From positions 1 through 64,000 of the forward strand of contig JBBTCO010000035.1 of NCBI GenBank assembly GCA_038043185.1: a stretch of 64,000 nt of DNA, read 5' to 3'. Below the pieces are notes generated by a model. It saw only the letters and a program-made list of their open reading frames with translations. It had not been told where the DNA came from and ran no database searches. How positions within the stretch are numbered: the stretch's first letter is position 1; each line of letters starts with the position of its first letter. Below, in pieces: positions 51,298-60,051 of this stretch. The translations under genes and the position numbers were made by a program. The DNA is from UBA5009 sp038043185. Lineage in GTDB: Bacteria; Bdellovibrionota; Bdellovibrionia; Bdellovibrionales; Bdellovibrionaceae.

Positions 51298-52068
51298 TTA
51301 ACCTAAAGCCGTCAGTGGTCCATCGATCGCGCCTCTGATAAATTGCTGCACTCGAGGATCTGGATGTTGTAAGGTTTGCTCTTTCGAACCCGTTATAAGC
51401 AACTCTTGATCAACAACAAAACCAATTCGATCGGCAATTTGATAGGCCCGATTCATATCGTTGGTTACTGTTATTGCGGTCGAGTTTGCCTCTGATTTTA
51501 ATTCCCCAATTGTTTGAATTATTTTTCGTGATGTAATCGGGTCCAGACCTGCGGTTGGATCATCGTAAAAAATAATTTCAGGATTTAAAGCCAAAGCACG
51601 CGCAATTCCCAGACGTTTTTGCATTCCACCACTAATTTCATCTGGAAAAAGACTTTTAACCTGAGGTAGGCCAACGCAATTAAGAAAATGGTCGACTATT
51701 TTTTGAACTTCTTGTTCCGTCTTTTTTGTAGTTTCTCGCAGTGGAAATGCAATGTTTTCTGCGCAGGTCAAAGAATCGAAGAGAGCATTTTTTTGAAAAA
51801 GCATTCCTAATCTCTTGAGTGTGGCCAAACGCTCTGCGCCGCGCAAATTTTGCCAACCTTTTCCAAAAACGCAGGCCTCTCCGGAGCTCGTTTGCTGAAG
51901 TCCCGCCAAAATTTTTAGCAAAACCGTCTTTCCATGTCCACTGGGGCCAATCAAAACAAGCGACTCGCCTTTTCGTATTTGTAAATTGATATTCTTTAGA
52001 ACAAGCTTCCTCGAGAATTCAATTTTTACATTTTTAAGCTCAAGTACCAGTTCGGATGCGTCCATCAT
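51298..52068 (-). CDS. mlaF: MlaF-like ABC ATPase 1 (degenerate catalytic residues, intact signature)
   Basis: The 256-residue ATPase has Walker A GPSGHGKT and signature SGGMQKR intact. After Walker B it has IIFYDDP, with Asp replacing the catalytic Glu, and its H-loop reads VTNDMN, with Asn replacing His. Such changes usually disable ATP hydrolysis at the site this subunit builds. Paired with ATPase 2, whose signature is changed, the two defects fall in the same composite site. It is first in the five-gene operon; start by ATG 52068 (MMDASEL). Confidence 0.92.
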   Translation of the reverse strand: MMDASELVLELKNVKIEFSRKLVLKNINLQIRKGESLVLIGPSGHGKTVLLKILAGLQQTSSGEACVFGKGWQNLRGAERLATLKRLGMLFQKNALFDSLTCAENIAFPLRETTKKTEQEVQKIVDHFLNCVGLPQVKSLFPDEISGGMQKRLGIARALALNPEIIFYDDPTAGLDPITSRKIIQTIGELKSEANSTAITVTNDMNRAYQIADRIGFVVDQELLITGSKEQTLQHPDPRVQQFIRGAIDGPLTALG

Positions 52069-52159
52069 ATGAAATATGACTCGCCTCAATCGGACTTGTC
52101 ACTCATTATGATTTAAGATTCAATAACTCGGTCACCAATTAAAAACTCAGGAGATATTC

Positions 52160-53104
52160 ATGGCTCATAAAAGAAAAAAAATCACCGTTATCGGTGCGGG
52201 ATTCGTTGGATCAACCGCGGCTCACTGGGCTGCTCAAAAAGAACTCGGCGATGTCATTTTATTGGACATCAATGATGGCGTTGCAAAAGGAAAGGCTCTT
52301 GATCTTTTTGAATCCTCACCTGTGGAACAGTTCGATTCACGAGTTACTGGAACTGCCGATTACAAAGATATTGCCGGTTCTGACATCGTCATTTTAACCG
52401 CGGGTATCCCACGAAAACCAGGCATGAGCCGTGATGATTTACTGGCGACAAATGCAAAAATTGTTAAAGCCTGCTCTGAAGGAATTAAAACCTACGCGCC
52501 GAATTCGGTCGTCATCGTGGTTTCAAATCCTTTGGATGCAATGGCTTATGTTTGCAAACAGGTTACTGGTTTTCCTCGAGAACGCGTCATCGGCATGGCC
52601 GGAGTATTAGATGGCGCCCGCTTTCGTTCGTTCATCGCAGAAGCCTGCAATGTTTCAGTGAAAGATATTCAAGCTTTTACCTTAGGTGGTCATGGCGATA
52701 CCATGGTGCCAATGCCAAGACATTGTTCAGTGGGTGGAGTGCCGCTAATGGAAATGTTACCACAAGCCAAAATCGATGAACTCGTAAACCGCGCTGTCAA
52801 TGGCGGCGCCGAAATTGTTAAACTTTTACAAACAGGTTCCGCATATTACGCGCCTTCTGCTTCAGCTGTGCAAATGGCCGAAGCGATTTTGAAAGATCAA
52901 AAACGCATTTTACCTTGTGCCGTAGAATTGAATGGTGAGTATGGCATGAAGGGTCTTTTCATCGGTGTATTGTGCAAATTAGGTGGCCAAGGCATGGAAA
53001 CTGTCATCGAGCTAAAATTAAACGAAACAGAACGCGCCGGTCTGGAAAAATCTGGAAAAGCCGTTCGTGAACTAGTCGATGCATTAGGAAAACTTTCTTA
53101 CTAA
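52160..53104 (+). CDS. mdh: malate dehydrogenase (LDH-like type)
   Basis: The 314-residue product has VIGAGFVGSTAAHWAA (NAD-binding), MAGVLDGARF, and TLGGHGDTMVPMPRH with the catalytic His. Its length matches LDH-like MDH. It forms a TCA-cycle run with sucC-sucD. AGGAG 6 nt before ATG. Confidence 0.95.
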   Translation: MAHKRKKITVIGAGFVGSTAAHWAAQKELGDVILLDINDGVAKGKALDLFESSPVEQFDSRVTGTADYKDIAGSDIVILTAGIPRKPGMSRDDLLATNAKIVKACSEGIKTYAPNSVVIVVSNPLDAMAYVCKQVTGFPRERVIGMAGVLDGARFRSFIAEACNVSVKDIQAFTLGGHGDTMVPMPRHCSVGGVPLMEMLPQAKIDELVNRAVNGGAEIVKLLQTGSAYYAPSASAVQMAEAILKDQKRILPCAVELNGEYGMKGLFIGVLCKLGGQGMETVIELKLNETERAGLEKSGKAVRELVDALGKLSY

Positions 53105-53112
53105 AGGGCGTT

Positions 53113-54276
53113 ATGAATATTCATGAGTATCAAGCAAAAGAAGTTTTACGAAAATTTGGAGTCGTGACTTTAATTGGTAAAGTCGCGCACTCACCCGAGG
53201 AAGCCCTTGCTGCAGCCAAGGAAATCGGCGGATCGCTTTGGGTGGTTAAAGCGCAGATTCATGCTGGCGGCCGCGGCAAAGGTGGCGGCGTTAAAATCGC
53301 AAAATCCACCAACGAAGTGCAAGAACTTGCAAAAAAAATGATTGGTATGACATTGATCACTCATCAAACCGGCCCCGAGGGCAAAAAGGTTCAAAAAGTT
53401 TTTATCGAGCAGGGCTGTAATATCGAAAAAGAATATTATGTGGCCTGCCTAGTGGACCGAGTTACCGGTCGTGTTGCGATGATGGCTTGTGCTGAAGGCG
53501 GCGTTGATATCGAAGAAGTGGCGGCTCATCGGCCAGAGGCAATCAAAAAAGTAGATATTGATCCTGCGGTTGGCTTAGCCGCCTTTCAAGCACGAATTTT
53601 AGCCTTCGAAATTGGCATGAAGCCTGAAGTGGTCAATAAAGCCGTCAAATTTTTTATGGGTTTGTATGCCGCTTTTATCGCCGAAGACTGCTCAATTGCC
53701 GAAATTAATCCTCTTGTTGTCACTAAAGAAGGTGATGTTTTGGCATTGGATGCAAAACTCAATTTTGATTCCAATGCTTTGTTCAAACATCCTGAAATCG
53801 TCGAACTTCGTGACCTGAGCGAGGAAGAGCCAACTGAAATTGAAGCCTCAAAATACGATCTGGCCTTTATCAAGTTGGATGGCAATATTGGCTGCTTAGT
53901 GAACGGTGCTGGTTTAGCCATGTCCACTTTAGATATTATCAAATTGCATGGTGGAAATCCGGCAAATTTTTTAGATGTGGGCGGCGGTGCGAATAAAGAA
54001 AAAGTAACTGCGGCTTTCAAGATTATTTTACAAGATAAAAACGTAAAAGCCATCATGATCAATATATTCGGTGGAATTATGAAGTGTGATGTGATCGCCG
54101 AAGGTGTGATTGCAGCTTCGAAAGAAGTTGGCCTTAAAGTCCCATTGATCGTTCGACTGGAAGGAACAAATGTGGACTTAGGAAAAAAACTTCTGAAAGA
54201 AAGCGGACTCAATATTATTCCTGCTGATGATCTCACGGATGCTGCCAAAAAAGCTGTTGCTGCGGCGAAAGGTTAA
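53113..54276 (+). CDS. sucC: succinyl-CoA synthetase beta subunit
   Basis: The 387-residue product has the ATP-grasp start MNIHEYQAKEVLRKFGV, HAGGRGKGGGVK, INPLVVTKEGDVLALDAK and GGIMKCDVIAEGV. Normal length. It is followed by sucD 3 bp later. Confidence 0.97.
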   Translation: MNIHEYQAKEVLRKFGVVTLIGKVAHSPEEALAAAKEIGGSLWVVKAQIHAGGRGKGGGVKIAKSTNEVQELAKKMIGMTLITHQTGPEGKKVQKVFIEQGCNIEKEYYVACLVDRVTGRVAMMACAEGGVDIEEVAAHRPEAIKKVDIDPAVGLAAFQARILAFEIGMKPEVVNKAVKFFMGLYAAFIAEDCSIAEINPLVVTKEGDVLALDAKLNFDSNALFKHPEIVELRDLSEEEPTEIEASKYDLAFIKLDGNIGCLVNGAGLAMSTLDIIKLHGGNPANFLDVGGGANKEKVTAAFKIILQDKNVKAIMINIFGGIMKCDVIAEGVIAASKEVGLKVPLIVRLEGTNVDLGKKLLKESGLNIIPADDLTDAAKKAVAAAKG

Positions 54277-54279
54277 TCG

Positions 54280-55149
54280 ATGTCGATACTAATTGATAAA
54301 AATACCAAAGTTATTTGCCAAGGGTTTACTGGCGCACAAGGAACATTTCATTCAGAACAGTGCCTAGCTTACGGAACAAAAATAGTCGGTGGAGTTACAC
54401 CAGGAAAAGGCGGAAGCAAACATATCGGCTTGCCTGTTTTCAATACGCTTCGCGAAGCTAAATCCAGTACGGGTTGCAATGTTTCGATGATTTTTGTGCC
54501 ACCTCCATTTGCTGCCGATTCAATAATGGAAGCGGTCGACGCGGATTTAGATCTCGTTGTCTGTATAACCGAAGGAATTCCGGTTTTGGATATGGTTCGA
54601 GTGAAGCGCTTCATGGAAGGCCGTCGGACACGCCTGATTGGTCCCAATTGTCCCGGTGTGATCACTCCCGGACAATGTAAAATTGGAATCATGCCTGGGC
54701 ATATCCATAAACCCGGAAAAATCGGGGTTTTATCTCGATCTGGAACTTTAACTTATGAAGCAGTCCACCAACTGACTCAACTTGGGCTTGGCCAATCCAG
54801 CTGCATCGGCATCGGCGGCGATCCGGTGAATGGCACTAATTTCATTGATGTATTGAAGCTTTTTAATGCCGATCCAGGCACGGAAGCCGTCATTATGATT
54901 GGTGAAATCGGTGGATCTGCCGAGGAAGAAGCCGCCGCCTACATCAAAAAAGAGTTTAAAAAACCGATTGCTGCTTTTATTGCCGGGGCTTCCGCTCCTG
55001 CAGGCAAAAGAATGGGCCATGCCGGGGCTATTATTAGCGGCGGAAAAGGCACGGCGGAAGCAAAGTTTGCGGCGCTTGAATCTGCTGGTTGCAAAATTGC
55101 CAGAAGTCCGGCAGACCTTGGTTCGACACTTAAATCACTGCTCAAGTAA
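54280..55149 (+). CDS. sucD: succinyl-CoA synthetase alpha subunit
   Basis: The 289-residue product has CQGFTGAQGTFHSEQ, IGPNCPGVITPG and the phosphohistidine region GKRMGHAGAI (His in GHAGA). Together with SucC it makes succinate with NTP formation. Confidence 0.97.
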   Translation: MSILIDKNTKVICQGFTGAQGTFHSEQCLAYGTKIVGGVTPGKGGSKHIGLPVFNTLREAKSSTGCNVSMIFVPPPFAADSIMEAVDADLDLVVCITEGIPVLDMVRVKRFMEGRRTRLIGPNCPGVITPGQCKIGIMPGHIHKPGKIGVLSRSGTLTYEAVHQLTQLGLGQSSCIGIGGDPVNGTNFIDVLKLFNADPGTEAVIMIGEIGGSAEEEAAAYIKKEFKKPIAAFIAGASAPAGKRMGHAGAIISGGKGTAEAKFAALESAGCKIARSPADLGSTLKSLLK

Positions 55150-55158
55150 GGAGTTTTT

Positions 55159-55584
55159 ATGGCTATGGAACAAACATTTTCAATTATTAAACCCAACGCA
55201 ATGAAAAAAAATTGCCTCGGAGACATTCTTAGCATTTTTGAAGCTAACGGATTAAAAATCGCAGCAGCGAAAATCGCAGTCATTTCAAAAGACAAATGTG
55301 AAGAATTTTATGCTGAACACAAGGCTCGGCCTTTTTTTGGTGAATTGGTCACTTTCATGACCTCTGGGCCAGTGATGTTGATGTGCTTACAAGGTGAAAA
55401 TGCTGTTTTAAAAAATCGTGAAATTATGGGTGCCACTGATCCTAAAAAAGCGACTGCTGGAACTATTCGCGCCAAGTTTGGCGACAGCATGGGTGAAAAT
55501 GCCGTACATGGTTCAGACAGTGCCACTTCGGCACAGCGCGAGCTTGCTTTGTTTTTTGAAAAACGCGAAATCTGTAATGTTTAG
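55159..55584 (+). CDS. ndk: nucleoside diphosphate kinase
   Basis: The 141-residue product has SIIKPNAMKKNCLGDIL and the active-site NAVHGSDSATSAQRE (phospho-His). AAGGAG precedes the ATG. It balances NTP pools. Confidence 0.97.
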   Translation: MAMEQTFSIIKPNAMKKNCLGDILSIFEANGLKIAAAKIAVISKDKCEEFYAEHKARPFFGELVTFMTSGPVMLMCLQGENAVLKNREIMGATDPKKATAGTIRAKFGDSMGENAVHGSDSATSAQRELALFFEKREICNV

Positions 55585-55592
55585 TATCCTTT

Positions 55593-56762
55593 TTGAAAAT
55601 TTCTGAAGGCGATGTTCTAGAGATAAAAATCGAAAAAATGGCGGTGGGAGGCTCTGGTCTTTCCCGTCATCAAGGCGCCGTGATTTTTGTGCCAAGATCT
55701 GCGCCAGAAGATCTTTTAAAAGTTAAAATTACTGAAGCCAAAAAAAATTTCTACCTTGCAGAAATCATAAAGATTATTGAACCTTCCCGCTTTCGAAAAG
55801 CGCCTCCTTGTCCCTACTTTGATCGTTGTGGAGGCTGCTCGTGGCAACACATCTCTGAAGAGCATCAACGACAATTTAAGCATTTACTCATTCAAGAAAC
55901 TTTCTCAAAATTTTTGCCGGAAGGCCCTTTGCCGAATTTTGAGGTCATTCCTAGTCCTAAAGATTTTCGCTATCGAAATCGCATTCAGCCTAAAGTGCAA
56001 AAATCGCGGGTTGGCTTTTACGAGCAAGGCTCTCATGACCTTGTTGAAATCGAAGACTGTTTAATCACCGAAGAAAAATTAATGTCGGCATGGCCCAAAT
56101 TGAAAAAAGAAATCTCGGCAAAAAAAATAACCGAAGGACGTTACGAGCTTTTCTTGGATGAAAGCGAAGAGCCTCGTTGGTACGAAATGTCCGAAGAAAA
56201 GGACTCTTTAGGTTTTTCGCAAGTGAATCGCTTTCAAAATGAAAATTTAGTAAATATCCTGTTGCAATGGTGTAAAGATTTTCCTGATAAGCCCGGTCGC
56301 ATAATCGATCTTTATGCTGGTTCTGGAAATCTCAGTTTTCCGCTTTCTGCTACCTTCAAAAAATCTTCCTTGATTATGGTTGAACTGCATCAAAGGTTGG
56401 CCCAGGTGGCCAGAAAAAGGGCGCTCGAACAAAATCTTTCACCTAAACAGTTCGAGGTTTTTTGCTCGGATGTGACCCGATTTCTTAAGAAGTTTCAACT
56501 TGATCGGAACGATCTTGTCATCCTGGATCCCCCAAGGACTGGGACCGAGGACCTTGTTATGAAATCTTTGGCTTTTGCTCGACTTAAACGATTTATTTAT
56601 GTGAGTTGTCATCCTGTCACTATGGCCCGAGACCTTAAGGTTTATTTTGATCAAGCGCAGCTACTAGGATTTAAGCCACGTCTAGAAAAGTTTCTAGCTC
56701 TAGATATGTTTCCCCAGACTGATCACATTGAGCTTTTAGCCGAAGTCAGGATTGACTCTTAA
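55593..56762 (+). CDS. RlmD/TrmA-family RNA m5U methyltransferase
   Basis: The 389-residue product has an N-terminal TRAM domain, Fe-S ligands Cys73, Cys79 and Cys82 (CPYFDRCGGC) with a fourth Cys near 156, SAM motif DLYAGSGNLSFPL, DPPRTG, and the catalytic Cys in YVSCHPVT. This is the RlmD/RumA-type 23S rRNA uracil-5 methyltransferase. TTG start with no clear ribosome site. 8 bp after ndk. Confidence 0.9.
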   Translation: MKISEGDVLEIKIEKMAVGGSGLSRHQGAVIFVPRSAPEDLLKVKITEAKKNFYLAEIIKIIEPSRFRKAPPCPYFDRCGGCSWQHISEEHQRQFKHLLIQETFSKFLPEGPLPNFEVIPSPKDFRYRNRIQPKVQKSRVGFYEQGSHDLVEIEDCLITEEKLMSAWPKLKKEISAKKITEGRYELFLDESEEPRWYEMSEEKDSLGFSQVNRFQNENLVNILLQWCKDFPDKPGRIIDLYAGSGNLSFPLSATFKKSSLIMVELHQRLAQVARKRALEQNLSPKQFEVFCSDVTRFLKKFQLDRNDLVILDPPRTGTEDLVMKSLAFARLKRFIYVSCHPVTMARDLKVYFDQAQLLGFKPRLEKFLALDMFPQTDHIELLAEVRIDS

Positions 56763-56785
56763 TTCGACAATGATAGCGTGTCGTT

Positions 56786-57535
56786 ATGAAGTTTTTTTTA
56801 ATTCTAGCGCTGATCCTCACTGCCGGCTGTGCCAGCTTTTCAGAGCGAAAAGAAAAGTCGGCTCTTCATTTACAATTAGGAATATCTTATTTCGACTCAG
56901 CTAATTATCCAATGGCGCTTACCGAGTTTTTAAAAGCAGAAGAACTCGACTCAGACAATCCCTCGGTCCAAAATAATCTCGGCTTAACCTATTTCATGCG
57001 AGAAAAATATGAGCTTTCTGAAAAACATTTTCGGCGAGCCCTTTGGATTGCACCCCGTTTTACTGATGCCAGAAATAATTTGGCGCGATTGCTTATCGAA
57101 CGCGAAAATTTTGTTGAAGCTGAAACTGAACTCAAAAAAGTTCTGAACGATTTGACTTATACGGGTATCGAAAAAGCTTACATTAATTTAGGCCTTAGTC
57201 AGTTTAATCGAAAAAAGTTTGATCTGGCTAAAAATAGTTTTTTAAAAGCTATCGAACAACAACAGGACAGCTGCGTAGCTAACAATTATTATGGTCGATC
57301 ACTTTTTGAGGTTGAAGATTACAAGAGGGCCATTGTTGCTCTTAATCGCGCCATTTCATTTTGTCAAAAATCATCTTTTGATGAACCACATTATTACAGC
57401 GCTTTAGCCCTCTATAGAATGGGCGATAAAGAAAAGTCTATTTTGCGTTTTCAAGAAGTCGTTAAACTTTATCCTCAGGGACGCTATCCAGATCGTTCCC
57501 GTGCCATGATTGATTTAATTCGGAAGGTTCAGTAA
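56786..57535 (+). CDS. TPR lipoprotein (PilF/PilW-like)
   Basis: The 249-residue product has a lipobox (LTAGC, Cys at 15) and about five TPR units (ALHLQLGISYFDSANYPMAL, VQNNLGLTYFMREKYELSEK, AYINLGLSQFNRKKFDLAK). It resembles PilF/PilW, which help secretin assembly in type IV pili. Its stop shares a base with the RodZ-like ATG. Confidence 0.85.
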   Translation: MKFFLILALILTAGCASFSERKEKSALHLQLGISYFDSANYPMALTEFLKAEELDSDNPSVQNNLGLTYFMREKYELSEKHFRRALWIAPRFTDARNNLARLLIERENFVEAETELKKVLNDLTYTGIEKAYINLGLSQFNRKKFDLAKNSFLKAIEQQQDSCVANNYYGRSLFEVEDYKRAIVALNRAISFCQKSSFDEPHYYSALALYRMGDKEKSILRFQEVVKLYPQGRYPDRSRAMIDLIRKVQ

Positions 57536-58731
57536 TGAAAAAAACGGGTGAGCTTTTAAAAAAATCTCGCGAAGAAAAACAACTTTCAATTCATGAAATT
57601 GGTCTTTCTTTAAAAATAAACAGCAAGATTCTAAAGGCCATCGAAGAAGGTGATGTTGAAAGTCTTCCGGCAAAAACATTTCTACGTGGTTTCGTGCAAA
57701 GCTATGCCCAATATTTAAAATTAAATTCCGATGAGGTTTTAAAGCTTTTTACTTCAGAAATGGGCACAACTAAACCACAAGCTATGCCAGCGACCTTAGG
57801 TGCAGAAAATCCCTCAACTATAAGCGCACCTATTGCTAATTTGGTCATTCCTCCTAAAAAGGAAAATCCTAATTCAACAGAATCAAAGCCGATGACCATC
57901 ACTTCGAGTAAACAATTCCGCAATATGACGTTGCTTGCTTCGGTCATCGTTCTTGTAACTTTAATCTTAGTTACAAAGCGAGTGATTGATCGCTATCAAA
58001 ATGAAGCGATAACAACGGAAGTCCCTCCTGTGATTTCAACTTCACCTCCTGCGGCCGAAGTTCAAACTTCAGCCCCGACAACACCAACTTCGACAACAAG
58101 TCCCACTGAATCAGCTCCACCGTCGACCCCGAGTGATACCTCCGCTTCAGTTTCGTCATCCGACTCGACAACAAGTCCGCAAGCGACAGAGACTTCAGCC
58201 GTTTCCACAAATCCAACACCTCCCGCAGCAACAAATGGTTCTCCTAAAACCACGGCCTCAACTCCGTTTGTAAATCCGGCCTCGACAGGTCCAACTCCAC
58301 GCTCAACTCTTTCGCAAAAAAATTCGCCAAATTCTATCGCTACAGCAACAACTCCGAGCATTGCTGTAAAACCACCGGCACCAGAAATTAAACCAGTTGA
58401 AACTAAACCAGTAGTTTCCCCACCACCGACAGCAGCTCCACAAAGCGCTGAAAAACCGGCGGCAAAAGAAATTCCGATCGCTGAAATCAAACCAGCTATT
58501 AAAAACATTGAGCTTATCATTGAAGCCCTTGATGGCGTAGATATAGAATATTCAACTTTAGGTGGAAAAAACGAAAAAGTTCGCCTTGAGCCCGAACAGT
58601 TTCACACTATTAAAACTAGAGCAGGTGTTAAGGTTAACATCAGCAATGGTGGCGCGATCAATGTCATCGTGAATGGAAAAGACGTTGGAGTTCCCGGAGT
58701 TCTTGGTAAACCTATAAAACTCACGTACTAG
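57535..58731 (+). CDS. rodZ: RodZ-like cytoskeleton/HTH membrane protein
   Basis: The 398-residue product has a cytoplasmic HTH_25 domain (about 5-75), one transmembrane segment (131-147), a long Pro/Thr/Ser-rich periplasmic linker (about 160-320), and a DUF4115-type C-terminal beta domain (about 325-398: IEYSTLGGKNEKVRL, GVPGVLGKPIKLTY). RodZ links MreB to cell-wall growth. The linker's composition explains the GC-skewed antisense frames on the minus strand. Confidence 0.85.
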   Translation: MKKTGELLKKSREEKQLSIHEIGLSLKINSKILKAIEEGDVESLPAKTFLRGFVQSYAQYLKLNSDEVLKLFTSEMGTTKPQAMPATLGAENPSTISAPIANLVIPPKKENPNSTESKPMTITSSKQFRNMTLLASVIVLVTLILVTKRVIDRYQNEAITTEVPPVISTSPPAAEVQTSAPTTPTSTTSPTESAPPSTPSDTSASVSSSDSTTSPQATETSAVSTNPTPPAATNGSPKTTASTPFVNPASTGPTPRSTLSQKNSPNSIATATTPSIAVKPPAPEIKPVETKPVVSPPPTAAPQSAEKPAAKEIPIAEIKPAIKNIELIIEALDGVDIEYSTLGGKNEKVRLEPEQFHTIKTRAGVKVNISNGGAINVIVNGKDVGVPGVLGKPIKLTY

Positions 58732-58737
58732 GGCTTA

Positions 58738-60051
58738 GTGAAAACTTATTTTCGAATCTGGTCTTTGACCTTATTTTTAAAATTAGCGATTTCAGCGGCG
58801 CTTCCCCTTATCCCTGATGAAGCCTATTATTGGGTTTGGTCCCTTTTTCCACAACTCAGTTATTTTGATCATCCTCCTATGAGCGCCTGGCTTTTATGGC
58901 TGGGACATTTTTTTGACTATTGGGGATCGATGGTTCGGTGGCCAAGTGTTATTTTAGGTCATTGCATTTGGCTTATTTGGTTTTTTATTTTTCAACAATT
59001 AAAACTTGAAAATAAAATCCTCACTTTTTGGTTTTGGCTTACATTGTTGTCACCTCTGCTGGGTTTTGGCTCAATTTTAATTACCCCGGACTTACCCCTT
59101 CTTATATTTTGGAGTTTGTCTTTGTTGTTTTTTCTAAAATACTTAGACACTCCTTCATCGAAAAATGCCCTTGGCTTAGGCGTTTCACTCGGTCTGGGTT
59201 TTCTTTCCAAATACATGATTGTTTTATTTGTCCCACTGGCTCTTTTTGCTCTTTGGCAGAATAATCTTCTTAAGAAATTTCATTGGCCTCGGTTGTATGT
59301 TGTTATCTTGTTTGGATTTGTTTTTTGTCTTCCTGTGCTTATCTGGAATCAACAACATCAGTGGATGTCATTTCAGTTTCAACTTAAACACGGCTTACAA
59401 CAAAATAATTTCAGTTGGCATTGGCCCGTCGAATACGTTTTAGGACAAATCATCGCCCTTTTCCCTTTAATTTTTTGGTCAGCTATTAAAAATAAGGATC
59501 CCCGAGTTCAATTATTAAAAGCTTTTGCCTGGGGTCCTCTTGTTTTCTTTTTTATAACCAGTTTTCGTGCGCCTGTTGAAGGAAACTGGCCCATTATGGC
59601 TTATCCAGCCTTTTACGCACTCGCTTTAACTGGTGCCTGGACTTCCCGCAAACAATGGATAACGCTTTCTTCTTGGGGAGCGCTCTATCTTTTTATCGGA
59701 ATCGCACTGTTTTTTAAATCCGATAAAGTCGTACATGGAAAAATTTTAGAACCATTTATTTATCGGGATTTTTCCTCTTTGGTTAAAAAATATGAGCCCC
59801 TGTATGGCATCAACTATCAACTAGCCTCAACTCTCTGGTTTCAATCAAAAATTCCTGTTTATAAGTTAAGCCAAAGCAGTCGATATGATTTTTTTGATAC
59901 TTTTGAAGAAGGCCTACCAAAAATAAATCATTTTTTTGTTATAAAACAAAAACATCATGACTTACCCCAGTGGATAACGAATGATGGCTGGCAGATAAGG
60001 GTGGTCGAGAGTCTAAAAAATGACTACCTAATTCTTGAGGTACAGAAGTGA
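58738..60051 (+). CDS. ArnT/GT39-like membrane glycosyltransferase
   Basis: The 437-residue product has many membrane segments and the N-terminal IPDEAYYW motif (Asp-Glu) of ArnT/PMT-type transferases that move a sugar from a lipid carrier onto lipid A or a protein. GTG start at 58738. It overlaps the next gene by 4 bp (GTGA), so the two are coupled and probably act in one pathway. Confidence 0.75.
   Translation: MKTYFRIWSLTLFLKLAISAALPLIPDEAYYWVWSLFPQLSYFDHPPMSAWLLWLGHFFDYWGSMVRWPSVILGHCIWLIWFFIFQQLKLENKILTFWFWLTLLSPLLGFGSILITPDLPLLIFWSLSLLFFLKYLDTPSSKNALGLGVSLGLGFLSKYMIVLFVPLALFALWQNNLLKKFHWPRLYVVILFGFVFCLPVLIWNQQHQWMSFQFQLKHGLQQNNFSWHWPVEYVLGQIIALFPLIFWSAIKNKDPRVQLLKAFAWGPLVFFFITSFRAPVEGNWPIMAYPAFYALALTGAWTSRKQWITLSSWGALYLFIGIALFFKSDKVVHGKILEPFIYRDFSSLVKKYEPLYGINYQLASTLWFQSKIPVYKLSQSSRYDFFDTFEEGLPKINHFFVIKQKHHDLPQWITNDGWQIRVVESLKNDYLILEVQK

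Noticed and set aside
53586..54248. 220-codon ORF opposite sucC
   Set aside because: sucC is unambiguous by motifs; this is its shadow.
58062..58520. 152-codon ORF opposite the RodZ-like linker
   Set aside because: Pro/Thr/Ser repeats read in reverse as Gly/Val/Ala; no start signal.
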